Source: Sva-07 sp041685755 (GTDB lineage: Bacteria > Actinomycetota > Acidimicrobiia > Acidimicrobiales > Ilumatobacteraceae). From it: DNA of 13,152 nucleotides. Positions 1 to 7,802 of this stretch are shown one piece after another. The notes beneath the pieces are model-generated. The model worked only from the letters and a program-made list of their open reading frames with translations, did not search any database and was not told the origin of the DNA. The position numbers were made by a program, and so were the translations under genes. Location: assembly GCA_041685755.1 (NCBI GenBank), contig JAWLFC010000089.1:1-13152 (forward strand), in the 5' to 3' direction. The first letter of the stretch is position 1; every line of letters begins with the position of its first letter.

Positions 1-144
1 GACGTTGTCGCCCACCTTCACCTGGACGAGCGAGTCGATGCCGTTGGCGGCGAGTTCGCCGCCCATCCACGCCGAGTTCGAGTCGATGATCTGGCCGAGC
101 AGCAGCTCCGTGCCGACGGCCAGGACGTCGCAGCGCAAGGTCAT
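1..144 (-). CDS. cinA: CinA-family protein, N-terminal fragment (runs off the left edge)
   Basis: Only the first 48 codons are visible. They read MTLRCDVLAVGTELLLGQ and continue with a DSNSAWM segment. This matches the opening beta strand and GTELLxG loop of the MoaB/MogA-like (molybdopterin-binding fold) N-terminal domain of CinA, the competence/damage-inducible protein. Some family members have ADP-ribose pyrophosphatase activity in this domain and nicotinamide-nucleotide deamidase activity in a C-terminal domain. Neither can be tested here because the gene leaves the window. The ATG at 144-142 overlaps the pgsA stop as ATGA. There is no clear Shine-Dalgarno sequence, so translation is probably coupled to pgsA. 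The order pgsA-cinA is common in Actinobacteria and supports the name. The family assignment is fairly sure; whether the C-terminal deamidase domain is present is unknown. Confidence 0.85.
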   Translation of the reverse strand, partial: MTLRCDVLAVGTELLLGQIIDSNSAWMGGELAANGIDSLVQVKVGDNV

Positions 145-746
145 TCGGCGGACGCGATCCGGTCGTCGATCGCGTCGACGGCCAGACCGGCACGCTCGGC
201 CACGCCGGTGAGCTGCCGCGCCCGCCACAGGTAGTGCGCTCCACTGACGAGCGCCAGCGCCACGGCGAGCCACAGCGTGACCTTCCAGGTCCACGTGGCG
301 TCGACCGCCGTGACCGGCCAGACCGCGAACGCGACCGCGAACTGCTGGGCGACGGTCTTGTACTTCGCCAGCTTGCTGGCGGGCACGCTGATGCCCTTGC
401 CGCCGACGAGCACCCGGTAGACGCTGATCAGGAACTCCCGGGCGGCGATGATCACGACCGGAACCATCCAGAACACGCCCGTGCTGACGAGGGTGAACAT
501 CGCACCCAACACGAGGACCTTGTCGGCCAGCGGGTCGAGGAACGCACCCGCCGACGTCGTCCCGTGACGGCGAGCGATCCACCCGTCGATCCCGTCGCTC
601 GCACAGAGGACGAACCACAGCACGAAGGCGACCCACGACCCCTCGTTGCCGCTCGGGATCGCCCAGAACATCAGCGGCGACAGCAGCAACCGGCCGACGG
701 TGATGGCGTTGGCCCAGGTGGCGAGCTTGTCGGGAGGGACCGTCAC
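141..746 (-). CDS. pgsA: CDP-diacylglycerol--glycerol-3-phosphate 3-phosphatidyltransferase (PgsA)
   Basis: This is a membrane enzyme of 201 residues that makes phosphatidylglycerol phosphate from CDP-diacylglycerol and glycerol-3-phosphate, the committed step towards phosphatidylglycerol and cardiolipin. The CDP-alcohol phosphatidyltransferase signature is intact: D54-G55, A58-R59, G67, D71 and D75, with D51 just upstream. It follows the pattern DG-x2-AR-x7-G-x3-D-x3-D, and the aspartates bind the metal ions. Hydrophobic segments lie at roughly residues 13-31, 38-50, 77-100 and 125-170, as expected for the family, and the length is normal. The start is GTG at 746-744, overlapping the rimO stop as GTGA. 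A GGAGG lies 7 nt upstream inside the last rimO codons. Actinobacteria carry several related enzymes (PgsA, phosphatidylinositol phosphate synthase, cardiolipin synthase). The sequence ending in GAFLDPLADK and the rimO-pgsA-cinA context favour PgsA. Confidence 0.92.
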   Translation of the reverse strand: MTVPPDKLATWANAITVGRLLLSPLMFWAIPSGNEGSWVAFVLWFVLCASDGIDGWIARRHGTTSAGAFLDPLADKVLVLGAMFTLVSTGVFWMVPVVIIAAREFLISVYRVLVGGKGISVPASKLAKYKTVAQQFAVAFAVWPVTAVDATWTWKVTLWLAVALALVSGAHYLWRARQLTGVAERAGLAVDAIDDRIASAE

Positions 747-2080
747 GACATCGCCTCCAGCGAGTCGGCGCTCACCCCGGCGGCGACGAGGTCGGGCCCG
801 AGGGCGTCGGCGATCTCGACGTCGTGGAACTCGCCGGCGGCCAGCGTGTCGGCGACGTGGATCACACCGTCGATCTCCGGCGCCTCCCGATGGCTGCGCG
901 CCACCCCGGGGGTGTCGACGAGCACCTGCAACGTCGAGCCGATGAGTGCGTCACGGCGCGAGGCGGTGATGTCGTCCTGCAGCTCCCGCAGCTCGGCGAG
1001 CCGTTCGTTCATGAGGCCGGGGTCGACGGCGCCGTCGAGGTCGGCGGCGTAGGTGCCGTCCTCCCGGCTGTAGGTGAAGAAGCCGCACCAGTCGAGCTGG
1101 GCCTCCTCGACGAAGCGGAGGAGCTGGTCGTGGTCGGCCTCGGTCTCGCCGGGGTAGCCGACGATGAAGTTGCTGCGGAAGGCGGCGTCGGGTTCGCGCT
1201 CGCGGATGTCGGCGATGCGGTCGAGGAAGCGTCGGCCGTCGCCCCAGCGGCGCATCCGCCGCAGCAGCGGCTTGCTGACGTGCTGCAGCGACAGGTCGAA
1301 GTACGCCACGCCGGAGTCGCAGATGGCGTCGATCAGGCCGTCGGTGAGGTCGCTGGGGTACAGGTAGAGCAGGCGGACACGGTCGACCTCGGCGGCGACG
1401 GCCCGCACGAGCGGCACGATCGAGCCGGCGCCGAGCTCGTCGGGCCGGTCCTTGCCGTAGGAGGCGAGGTCCTGGGCGACGAGCACGATCTCCCGGGCGT
1501 CGAGCTGTTCGACCTCGGTGAGGATCGAGCCGACGTCACGGCTGCGCTGCGGCCCCCGGAAGCTCGGGATGGCACAGAACCCGCACGAGCGGTCGCAGCC
1601 CTCGGCGATCTTCACGTACGCCCACGGCACCACCGAGCGGGGCCGGGGCAGATTGAGCAGGTCGAACTCGGGCAGTGGCGTGGTCGAGACCGGGATCAGC
1701 TTGCGTGTCGCCGGGGCGCCGTGAGGCACCTCGGTACCGTCGCGTTCGACGGGCGCCAGGTTGAACGCCTGGCCGAACCCGGCGACCTGGTCGACCTCGG
1801 GCAGTTCGGCGGCGAGTTCGTCGCCGTAGCGCTCGGCCATGCAGCCGGTGACGACGAGGCGAGAACCGTCGGCCCGCTGGTCGTCGAGAGCGAGGATCGT
1901 GTCGATCGACTCGCGCCGGGCCTCGTCGATGAAGGCGCAGGTGTTCACCACGACCAGGTCGGCGAGCGCGGCGTCATCGGTGGGCTCCATGCCGTCCGCG
2001 AGGAGCGCGCCGACCAGCTTGTCGGAGTCGACGTCGTTCTTCGGGCAGCCGAGCGTCTCGATGTAGAACCGCTGGGACAC
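743..2080 (-). CDS. rimO: Ribosomal protein S12 (Asp) methylthiotransferase RimO
   Basis: RimO is a radical-SAM enzyme that adds a methylthio group to the conserved aspartate of ribosomal protein uS12. The protein has 445 residues, the usual size. An N-terminal UPF0004 domain (about 4-125) carries C12, C48 and C80, which ligate the auxiliary 4Fe-4S cluster. The radical-SAM domain begins near residue 148, with the CxxxCxxC motif at C162, C166 and C169. A C-terminal TRAM domain covers roughly 375-440. The opening IETLGCPKNDVDSD and the IPSFRGPQRSR segment after the cysteines are characteristic of RimO; MiaB, the tRNA-modifying paralogue, normally has a different motif here. The start is GTG at 2080. 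No other in-frame start keeps the conserved N-terminus, and no Shine-Dalgarno sequence is visible. A TAGCGT hexamer 8 nt upstream suggests a leaderless transcript. The 3' end overlaps pgsA by 4 bp. Confidence 0.95.
   Translation of the reverse strand: MSQRFYIETLGCPKNDVDSDKLVGALLADGMEPTDDAALADLVVVNTCAFIDEARRESIDTILALDDQRADGSRLVVTGCMAERYGDELAAELPEVDQVAGFGQAFNLAPVERDGTEVPHGAPATRKLIPVSTTPLPEFDLLNLPRPRSVVPWAYVKIAEGCDRSCGFCAIPSFRGPQRSRDVGSILTEVEQLDAREIVLVAQDLASYGKDRPDELGAGSIVPLVRAVAAEVDRVRLLYLYPSDLTDGLIDAICDSGVAYFDLSLQHVSKPLLRRMRRWGDGRRFLDRIADIREREPDAAFRSNFIVGYPGETEADHDQLLRFVEEAQLDWCGFFTYSREDGTYAADLDGAVDPGLMNERLAELRELQDDITASRRDALIGSTLQVLVDTPGVARSHREAPEIDGVIHVADTLAAGEFHDVEIADALGPDLVAAGVSADSLEAMS
754..758 (-). 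promoter_or_regulatory. Ribosome binding site of pgsA, embedded in rimO
   Basis: On the minus strand a GGAGG sits 7 nt before the pgsA GTG start. It lies within the Glu-Ala codons at the end of rimO. It supports the GTG at 746 as the start and indicates translational coupling between rimO and pgsA. Confidence 0.8.
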
Positions 2081-2088
2081 GGTTGTCC

Positions 2089-2094
2089 ACGCTA
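2089..2094 (-). promoter_or_regulatory. Possible -10 element for a leaderless rimO transcript
   Basis: On the minus strand the hexamer TAGCGT fits the actinobacterial TANNNT -10 pattern. It ends 8 nt before the GTG start of rimO, which places the expected transcription start at or next to the start codon. rimO has no Shine-Dalgarno sequence, as a leaderless gene would not need one. No recognisable -35 box lies 16-18 nt further upstream. A TANNNT match by chance is not rare, so this is a weak call. Confidence 0.35.
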
Positions 2095-2143
2095 CCCGCG
2101 GCCGGTCCCGCCCGGGCCTCTTCCCCGTTCGGGACGGCGCTGG

Positions 2144-3109
2144 TCAGACCTGCGTGGAACGGAACTTGGACATCAGGTGACGCCCTGCGGTGGTCGGCGG
2201 GTAACGGGGCACGTCGGCGTCGCCGACGAGGCACTCGATCCGAGCGTCCCAGTTCGCATTGTGGAAGAACGGGATCGACAGGCGGGCATCGGGTCCCGGT
2301 ACCGGCACCACGCGGTGCATCGTCGAGCACCACCGGTCGTTCGACCAGCGCGCCATCAGATCGCCGAGATTGACGAGCAGGCCCCCGTCGACCGGCTCGA
2401 CGTCGGTCCACCCGGCATCGGGGAGCAGCACCTGCAGTCCGGGCCGTCCGTCGGTCCACAGGATCGTGAGCGTGCCGTAGTCGGTGTGCGCACCGGCGCG
2501 GAACCGGTGGCCGATGTCGGCATCCGGCGGAACCGGCGGGTAGTGGGCCAGCCGCAGCGCGGAACCGTGCCGATCGATCAATCCGGCGAAGTGGTCGGAG
2601 CGGAGCCCCAGCGCCAACGCGAAGCCCTCCATCAGCGTCGCGGCCAGATCGGCCATCGCCCGGTAGTACGACTCGACGGCGGGCCGCAGCGACGGCAGCG
2701 CTGCCGGCCACAGGTTCGGCGAGTACACCGCCCGCTCGTCGGGGTCGTCCATCTCGGCGAGGGGTCTCGGCGGCGGGTCGATCGGGCCCACGTTGAACGT
2801 CGACTTCAGGTCGGGTGATGCTCCGCCGCCGATCGACCGGTTGAGCGCTTCGCCCTCGGCCGGGCTGAAGCCGTAGGGGTATCCGGGTTCGGGCATGGCG
2901 ACTGCCATCCGCTCGGCGAGCGGGAGCGCGAAGAATGCCCGGGCCTCTCGCTCGAGTCCGGCGATCACGTGGTCGTCGATGCCGTGCCCCGTGACCGTGA
3001 GGAAACCCACCGTTCGGCAGGCGTCGTCGATCTGCCGGGCGACGCGACACCGACGGTCGGGGTCGCCGGCGACGAATCCATCGAGGTCGATGACGGGAAC
3101 CGCGGTCAT
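2144..3109 (-). CDS. 2-oxoglutarate/Fe(II)-dependent oxygenase, isopenicillin-N-synthase-like
   Basis: The product is 321 residues, probably cytoplasmic. An N-terminal DIOX_N-type region (about 3-110) starts with VPVIDLDGF and contains the TVGFLTVTGHGI segment typical of the family. The C-terminal double-stranded beta-helix holds the iron triad H208-x-D210 and H265. The 2-oxoglutarate-binding R276-x-S278 follows in RLSIPFFHNAN. All cofactor residues are present, so an active oxygenase is likely. Family members hydroxylate, desaturate or cyclise small molecules; the substrate cannot be read from sequence. The ATG at 3109 was chosen because the conserved domain begins right there and an AGGA lies 9 nt upstream. 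A longer open frame to 3313 would run back into the preceding gene. The gene starts 19 bp after the SMP-30-like gene, so the two are probably co-transcribed and may act on one pathway. Isopenicillin N synthase itself is unlikely, since no beta-lactam genes are nearby. Confidence 0.88.
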   Translation of the reverse strand: MTAVPVIDLDGFVAGDPDRRCRVARQIDDACRTVGFLTVTGHGIDDHVIAGLEREARAFFALPLAERMAVAMPEPGYPYGFSPAEGEALNRSIGGGASPDLKSTFNVGPIDPPPRPLAEMDDPDERAVYSPNLWPAALPSLRPAVESYYRAMADLAATLMEGFALALGLRSDHFAGLIDRHGSALRLAHYPPVPPDADIGHRFRAGAHTDYGTLTILWTDGRPGLQVLLPDAGWTDVEPVDGGLLVNLGDLMARWSNDRWCSTMHRVVPVPGPDARLSIPFFHNANWDARIECLVGDADVPRYPPTTAGRHLMSKFRSTQV

Positions 3110-3128
3110 GGGCGCTTGTCCTGTGGTG

Positions 3129-4079
3129 TCACTGGTGGGCGAGGCGGAGGCCGGGGCGGGGCCATCGGAACGAGACGAGACGACCGCTGCTCGCCAGGGT
3201 GACGTACGCGGTATGGAGGTCGTCACCGCCGAAGCAGAGGTTGGTGGTGATCGGATCGCCGGTCTCGTAGAACTCGACCTCGCTGCCGTCGGGCGAGATC
3301 GCGGTGATGCCACCGTTGATCAACGTCGCCACGCACACCCAGCCCTCGCCGTCGACGGCGAGCGAGTCGAGCAGCTGGTAGCCGGGGAAGCCGTAGAGCA
3401 CCGCCGACAGGTCGAGCGGCGCCGGTGCGAGCACCTCGCCGGGCGCCGTGATCGTGCGCCGGTGGACCCGCCCGTTGTGGGTCTCGGACCAGTACAGGGT
3501 GTCGGTGTCGGGCGACAGGCCGATGCCGTTCGGTGAGTCGGTCGGGTAGACGACCTCCTCGATGCCGCTGCCGTCGACGTGGCCGTAGTAGATGCCCGAC
3601 AGGTCGGCGACGCGGTTGCGCACGTCGCGGATGCCGTGGTCGGTGAACCAGAACCCGCCGTGGCCGTCCATCACGATGTCGTTCGGGCCCCGCAGCGGGT
3701 GTCCGTCGCACTCGGTGTACAGATCGGTGACGCTGCCGTCGTGGACGTCGACGCGCTGGATCCGTCCGCCGAGGTAGCCGTCGGGGTCGAATCCGCCGGG
3801 AAAGAGCATCCCGGCGAGATCGACCGGCGTGAAGACGCCGCCGTTGTTGCACACGTAGATCGCGCCGTCGGGACCGACGGCGGCACCGTTGGGTCCGCCC
3901 GGCAGCTCGGCGATGGTCTCGGTCGTGCCGTCGGGGTGGATCCGGGTGAGGCGGGGCCCGAACATCTCGACCACGACGACCGAGCCGTCGGGCATGGCGA
4001 TCGGGCCCTCGGGGAACCGCAGCCCGTGGGCGATCTCGGTCAACTCCGGGGTGAACTCACGAACGACGGGCGCGGGCAT
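3129..4079 (-). CDS. SMP-30/gluconolactonase/LRE family protein
   Basis: The product has 316 residues with no signal peptide visible. It is a six-bladed beta-propeller of the SMP-30/gluconolactonase/LRE family, whose members are metal-dependent lactonases or related hydrolases. Repeating blade signatures of the PDG/VDG type are visible at roughly residues 30, 70, 115, 190, 242 and 263. The metal-binding positions match the family: E24 in the RFPEGPIA segment, N133 in GPNDIVMD, N184 in DSPNGIGLSPD and D238 in LLDSLAVD. An intact site suggests activity on a sugar lactone or other ester, but the substrate is not evident. The ATG at 4079 gives the family-typical N-terminus; the ribosome binding site is poor. 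It begins 32 bp after the ftsK stop and is followed 19 bp later by the 2-oxoglutarate oxygenase. An oxygenase plus a lactonase could form consecutive steps, but that is inference. Confidence 0.88.
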   Translation of the reverse strand: MPAPVVREFTPELTEIAHGLRFPEGPIAMPDGSVVVVEMFGPRLTRIHPDGTTETIAELPGGPNGAAVGPDGAIYVCNNGGVFTPVDLAGMLFPGGFDPDGYLGGRIQRVDVHDGSVTDLYTECDGHPLRGPNDIVMDGHGGFWFTDHGIRDVRNRVADLSGIYYGHVDGSGIEEVVYPTDSPNGIGLSPDTDTLYWSETHNGRVHRRTITAPGEVLAPAPLDLSAVLYGFPGYQLLDSLAVDGEGWVCVATLINGGITAISPDGSEVEFYETGDPITTNLCFGGDDLHTAYVTLASSGRLVSFRWPRPGLRLAHQ

Positions 4080-4111
4080 CTCGACATGATGCCACCGGCG
4101 ACACCCCCGGC

Positions 4112-6655
4112 CTAGATCTGGCCGTTCTGCTGGAGGAGCTCGAACTCCTCCACGGTCATCAGCACCGCACGCGCCTTGGACCCCTCGCTCGGCCCGACGA
4201 CGCCGCGCTGCTCGAGCAGATCCATGATCCGTCCGGCGCGGGCGAAGCCGACCTTGAGCTTGCGCTGCAGCATCGAGGTCGACCCGAGCTGGCTGCGCAC
4301 GACGAGCTCCATCGCCTGGCGCATCATCGCGGTGTCCTCGTCCTCGTCACCGGCGGAGAAGGCGTTCGCGTCGGAGGTGACGTCGAGGTCGTCCATCGAC
4401 GCCATTGCACCGGCCCCCGACGCGGGTCGGCGGGGCGGCACGAGCGCGGGCTGTGCGTCGGCACCGTCGTCGCCGCCCGGAGTGTCGCCACCTGCTTCGA
4501 CGTCGTCGGAGTAGACCGGCTCGGGCGACTGTGCCCGCCAGTGAGCGACGACCTGGCGGACCTCGTCCTCGCTGACGAACGACCCCTGGATGCGGTTGGC
4601 GACCGACGAGTTGCCGGGCAGCAGCAGCATGTCGCCCTTGCCGACGAGCTTCTCGGCGCCGGGCTGGTCGAGGATGACGCGTGAGTCGGTGAGGCTGGAG
4701 ACGGCGAAGGCCATGCGGGCGGGGATGTTGGCCTTGATCACGCCGGTGATGACGTTCACCGACGGTCGCTGCGTGGCGACGATGAGGTGGATGCCGACGG
4801 CGCGGGCCTTCTGGGCGATCCGGGTGATCGACTCCTCGACGTCGCGCGCCGCCACCATCATCAGGTCGTTGAGCTCGTCGACGACCACCACGATGTACGG
4901 CATGTGCTCGTACTCGATCTCGGACCCGAGCGGGGGCTGGATCTGGCCCTTGGCGAAGGCCGTGTTGTAGCCGGAGATGTCGCGGTAGCCGAGTTCGGAG
5001 AGCACGTCGTAGCGGCGCTCCATCTCCTTGACCGCCCACCCGAGCGCGTTGGCGGCCTTCTTCGGGTTGGTGACCGGCTGCGTCAAGAGGTGCGGCAGCC
5101 GGGCGTACTGGCCCATCTCGACCTGTTTGGGGTCGATCAGGATCAACCGGACGTTGTCGGGTGTCGTGCGCATCAGCAGCGACGTGATGATGCAGTTGAT
5201 GCCGCTCGACTTGCCGGCACCGGTCGCACCGGCGATCAGCATGTGCGGCGTGGTGGCGAGGTCGAGGAACACTGCCTTGCCGGCGATGTCCTTGCCGACC
5301 GCGACCTCGAGCGGGTTGGTCGCCGTGGCGGCCTCGGGGGACGTGAGCAGATCGCCGAGCGCGACGAGTTGGCGCTGATGGTTCGGCACCTCGACCCCGA
5401 TCGCCGAGCGACCCGGGATCGGCGCCAGGATGCGGACGTCGACGGCCGCCATGGCGTAGGCGATGTCCTTCTGGAGGCTCGTCACGCGAGCGACCTTGAC
5501 GCCGGGGCCGAGTTCGAGTTCGTAGCGGGTGACCGTGGGGCCCACCGTCATGCCGAGCAGCGTCGTCTCGACGCCGTGCGAGGCCAGCGACTCCTGCAGC
5601 ATCTGCCCGCGCGCTTCGACCGCCTTGCGATCGACGCGCTGCTCACCCGGCCGGTCGAGGAACGTCATCGGCGGGAGCACCCAGTCGCCGACGCGTGAGC
5701 CGTCGGGACCGACCGTCCCGGGCTGGCTGCCCGTCGAGATCTTCGGCTTGGCGGCCCGGCGCTTCTTCGGGGGCGGCTCGTCGGCGAAGTCGTCGCCCTC
5801 GGCGGCGAAGTCGTACAGCGCAGCCCCACCCGTGAGTGCCGACGCCTCGCCGGCGACGTCGTAGGGGCCGGCCGCGGTCGCCTCGTCGGCAGTGTCGCTG
5901 CGATCGCTGTTGAGGGTGGAGATGTTGCTGATGCCCGACTTGGCGGCCCGACCGAGCGGTGCACCGATGGCAGCCAGGAATCCCCCGGTGTTCTGGGCGA
6001 ACGTGCGGATCGAGGTCCGGGTGACCAACAGAGCTCCGCCGAGCAGCAGGAGGGCCAACACGACCGCCGCGCCCGCTGTCGCCAGCAGCGCTTCGAGCGG
6101 TGTGCCGACGAGCGCGCCGATCCACCCGCCGGCGTCGACCACCTCGCCGGAGGCGTCGGAGAGCTGGTCGGCTCCGAGGAAGACGTGGAACAGGCCGAGT
6201 GTCGAGAGCGTGACCATCGTCCACCCGATCGCCAGCTGGAGCGGACTCGCCGATCGCCCGTGGCGCAGGAACGACACCCCGACCGCCAGGAGCACCAACG
6301 GCAGGGCGAATCGCCCGTACCCGAACAACCAACCGGCCAGCGTCTCGACGCCACGTCCGAGCGGGCCGGCGAGGTCGACGTACACGGCCAGCGCCAGCAC
6401 GATCGCGAGGCCGGTCAGCCCGAGGCCGATGAACTCCTGCTCACGGCCACCCATCGCCGTGCGCAGCGCCGACGGGGCGGGCTCTTCGCCTCCCGGCGGC
6501 GTGAGGTCACGCACGCTGCCCGCGGCCTTCTTCGAACTCGACGCTTTCGAGGGCGTCCCCTTCGAGCCCTTGGCCGGGGCCTTGGAGCGCGACGACGCAC
6601 TGCGCGACGAGCGCGACGCGGACGATCGCTTCTTGGACGGACCCCAGGTGGACAT
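4112..6655 (-). CDS. ftsK: DNA translocase FtsK/SpoIIIE
   Basis: This is a septum-associated ATPase of 847 residues that pumps chromosomal DNA during division and aids dimer resolution. Residues 1-48 are rich in Ser, Lys and Arg. Four membrane segments follow at about 74-94, 109-130, 140-160 and 190-212. An acidic and basic linker (about 240-320) leads to the alpha/beta motor. The Walker A motif is GATGAGKS at 476-483. The Walker B strand runs to D593-E594, followed by LNDLM where many relatives have LADLM. The C-terminal winged-helix gamma domain (about 775-838), which recognises polar DNA signals, is complete, with STSMLQRKLKVGFARAGRI readable. Length and layout are ordinary for an actinobacterial FtsK. 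The ATG at 6655 has an AGGA 6 nt upstream. A TACCGT hexamer, a possible -10, overlaps this leader, but it would start the transcript too late to keep the AGGA. The gene may therefore be read from further upstream. Confidence 0.96.
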   Translation of the reverse strand: MSTWGPSKKRSSASRSSRSASSRSKAPAKGSKGTPSKASSSKKAAGSVRDLTPPGGEEPAPSALRTAMGGREQEFIGLGLTGLAIVLALAVYVDLAGPLGRGVETLAGWLFGYGRFALPLVLLAVGVSFLRHGRSASPLQLAIGWTMVTLSTLGLFHVFLGADQLSDASGEVVDAGGWIGALVGTPLEALLATAGAAVVLALLLLGGALLVTRTSIRTFAQNTGGFLAAIGAPLGRAAKSGISNISTLNSDRSDTADEATAAGPYDVAGEASALTGGAALYDFAAEGDDFADEPPPKKRRAAKPKISTGSQPGTVGPDGSRVGDWVLPPMTFLDRPGEQRVDRKAVEARGQMLQESLASHGVETTLLGMTVGPTVTRYELELGPGVKVARVTSLQKDIAYAMAAVDVRILAPIPGRSAIGVEVPNHQRQLVALGDLLTSPEAATATNPLEVAVGKDIAGKAVFLDLATTPHMLIAGATGAGKSSGINCIITSLLMRTTPDNVRLILIDPKQVEMGQYARLPHLLTQPVTNPKKAANALGWAVKEMERRYDVLSELGYRDISGYNTAFAKGQIQPPLGSEIEYEHMPYIVVVVDELNDLMMVAARDVEESITRIAQKARAVGIHLIVATQRPSVNVITGVIKANIPARMAFAVSSLTDSRVILDQPGAEKLVGKGDMLLLPGNSSVANRIQGSFVSEDEVRQVVAHWRAQSPEPVYSDDVEAGGDTPGGDDGADAQPALVPPRRPASGAGAMASMDDLDVTSDANAFSAGDEDEDTAMMRQAMELVVRSQLGSTSMLQRKLKVGFARAGRIMDLLEQRGVVGPSEGSKARAVLMTVEEFELLQQNGQI

Positions 6656-6723
6656 GGCGTTTCCTACGGTACCAACCGGGTGTCACACCAGACCGCGACC
6701 CCTGCAACGGATCGATGGCGGGC

Positions 6724-7755
6724 TCACGGGACGAGCACGAGTTTGCCGACGAAATCGCCGGCCACGAACCGGTTCTGCGCTGCGGCGATCTCGGACAGTG
6801 GGAACGTTGCCGCGACGGGCGGCTCGACGCCGCCGGCGACGGCGATCTCGGCGAGTTCTGCGAACACCGCGGGGGTGTGCATCGTCGAACCGATGAGGGT
6901 GCGCTGGCGGAGGTACAGCCGGCGGAGGTCGAGCGAGACGACCGGTCCGCCGATCGCACCCGCCGTGACGAGTCGACCGCCGTCTCGAAGGCGGTCGACG
7001 ACTGCGCCGAACTCGTCGCCGCCGACCACGTCGACGACCGCGTCGACCGGGCGCACTGCCGACAGTTCGTCGACGCTGCGCACCGTCACCTCGGCCACCC
7101 CGAGCGATCCGACGAGCTCCCGGTGGGCTGCGCTGGTCCGGGCTACCACCTCGCAGCCCCGGTCGACCAGGAGCTGGAGGGCCGCCATCCCCACCCCGCC
7201 CGACGCACCGGTGACCAGCACCCGTTCACCGGTTGCACACTCGGCGCGGGTGACCATCCCGAGTGCGGTGCCATAGGCGGTCGGCAGGCACGCGAGCTGG
7301 CGGTCCGTCAACGGTGAGCCCGTCACGTCCCGCAGCTGCTCGATCGAACACCGGTGGAACTCGGCGAAGCCACCGTCGATCTCGCTGCCGACGATGTCGG
7401 CGGGGAGATCGTCCTCGTAGCGGGCGGCCGGGTCGACGATCACACGGGTGCCGAGCCACCGCTCGTCGGCCTCGGAGCCCACGGCGCACACCTCGCCGGC
7501 GATGTCGATGCCCTGGATACGGGGAAAGTCGAGCGGCACTCCCTTCCAGCCCACGACTGCGTCGGGATCCTCGGCGGTGCCGTAGGCGCCTTCGCGTGAC
7601 CAGATGTCGGTGTTGTTCAGTGCCGCCGCGGTGACCCTGACCAGCGCCTCACCCGGGCGTGGTACCGGGCGCGGCCAGTCGGTTCGTACTTCGATCGCGT
7701 CGGGCCCACCGTGGCCGAACGTCACCGCGGCGGTCATGGTCGTCGGGTCAGTCAT
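6724..7755 (-). CDS. Zinc-independent medium-chain dehydrogenase/reductase (quinone-oxidoreductase-like)
   Basis: The product is 343 residues. It has a GroES-like N-terminal domain (about 8-130) and a Rossmann domain with the dinucleotide-binding GASGGVG at 183-189. The position that holds the catalytic-zinc cysteine in alcohol dehydrogenases reads NNTD (47-50), and no structural-zinc cysteine cluster is seen. This points to the zinc-free NADPH:quinone oxidoreductase branch. The QGIDIAGEV and GGFAEF segments are typical. The expected reaction is NAD(P)H-dependent reduction of a quinone, enone or aldehyde; the real substrate is unknown. The start at 7755 was preferred because an AGGG lies 7 nt upstream; the next in-frame Met is 18 bp further in, and the frame also extends upstream to 7797. 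The gene follows a terminator-like hairpin and precedes ftsK by 68 bp, so it probably has its own promoter, though I could not identify one. Confidence 0.87.
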   Translation of the reverse strand: MTDPTTMTAAVTFGHGGPDAIEVRTDWPRPVPRPGEALVRVTAAALNNTDIWSREGAYGTAEDPDAVVGWKGVPLDFPRIQGIDIAGEVCAVGSEADERWLGTRVIVDPAARYEDDLPADIVGSEIDGGFAEFHRCSIEQLRDVTGSPLTDRQLACLPTAYGTALGMVTRAECATGERVLVTGASGGVGMAALQLLVDRGCEVVARTSAAHRELVGSLGVAEVTVRSVDELSAVRPVDAVVDVVGGDEFGAVVDRLRDGGRLVTAGAIGGPVVSLDLRRLYLRQRTLIGSTMHTPAVFAELAEIAVAGGVEPPVAATFPLSEIAAAQNRFVAGDFVGKLVLVP

Positions 7756-7802
7756 GCGTGCACCCTGCCAGAGACCGGGGCCGACCGGCCGCACCACCAG
7801 AC

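Noticed and set aside
824..2818. Very long plus-strand open frame of 664 codons
   Set aside because: It lies antisense to rimO and the 2-oxoglutarate oxygenase, both identified by intact catalytic motifs. Its translation is low-complexity, rich in Arg, Gly, Val and Asp, as expected from the opposite strand of high-GC genes.
2144..3313. Longer N-terminus for the 2-oxoglutarate oxygenase, starting at 3313
   Set aside because: The extra 68 residues are Ser/Arg/Pro-rich, lie within the SMP-30-like gene, and precede the conserved VPVIDLDGF start of the family. ATG 3109 has an AGGA at a proper distance.
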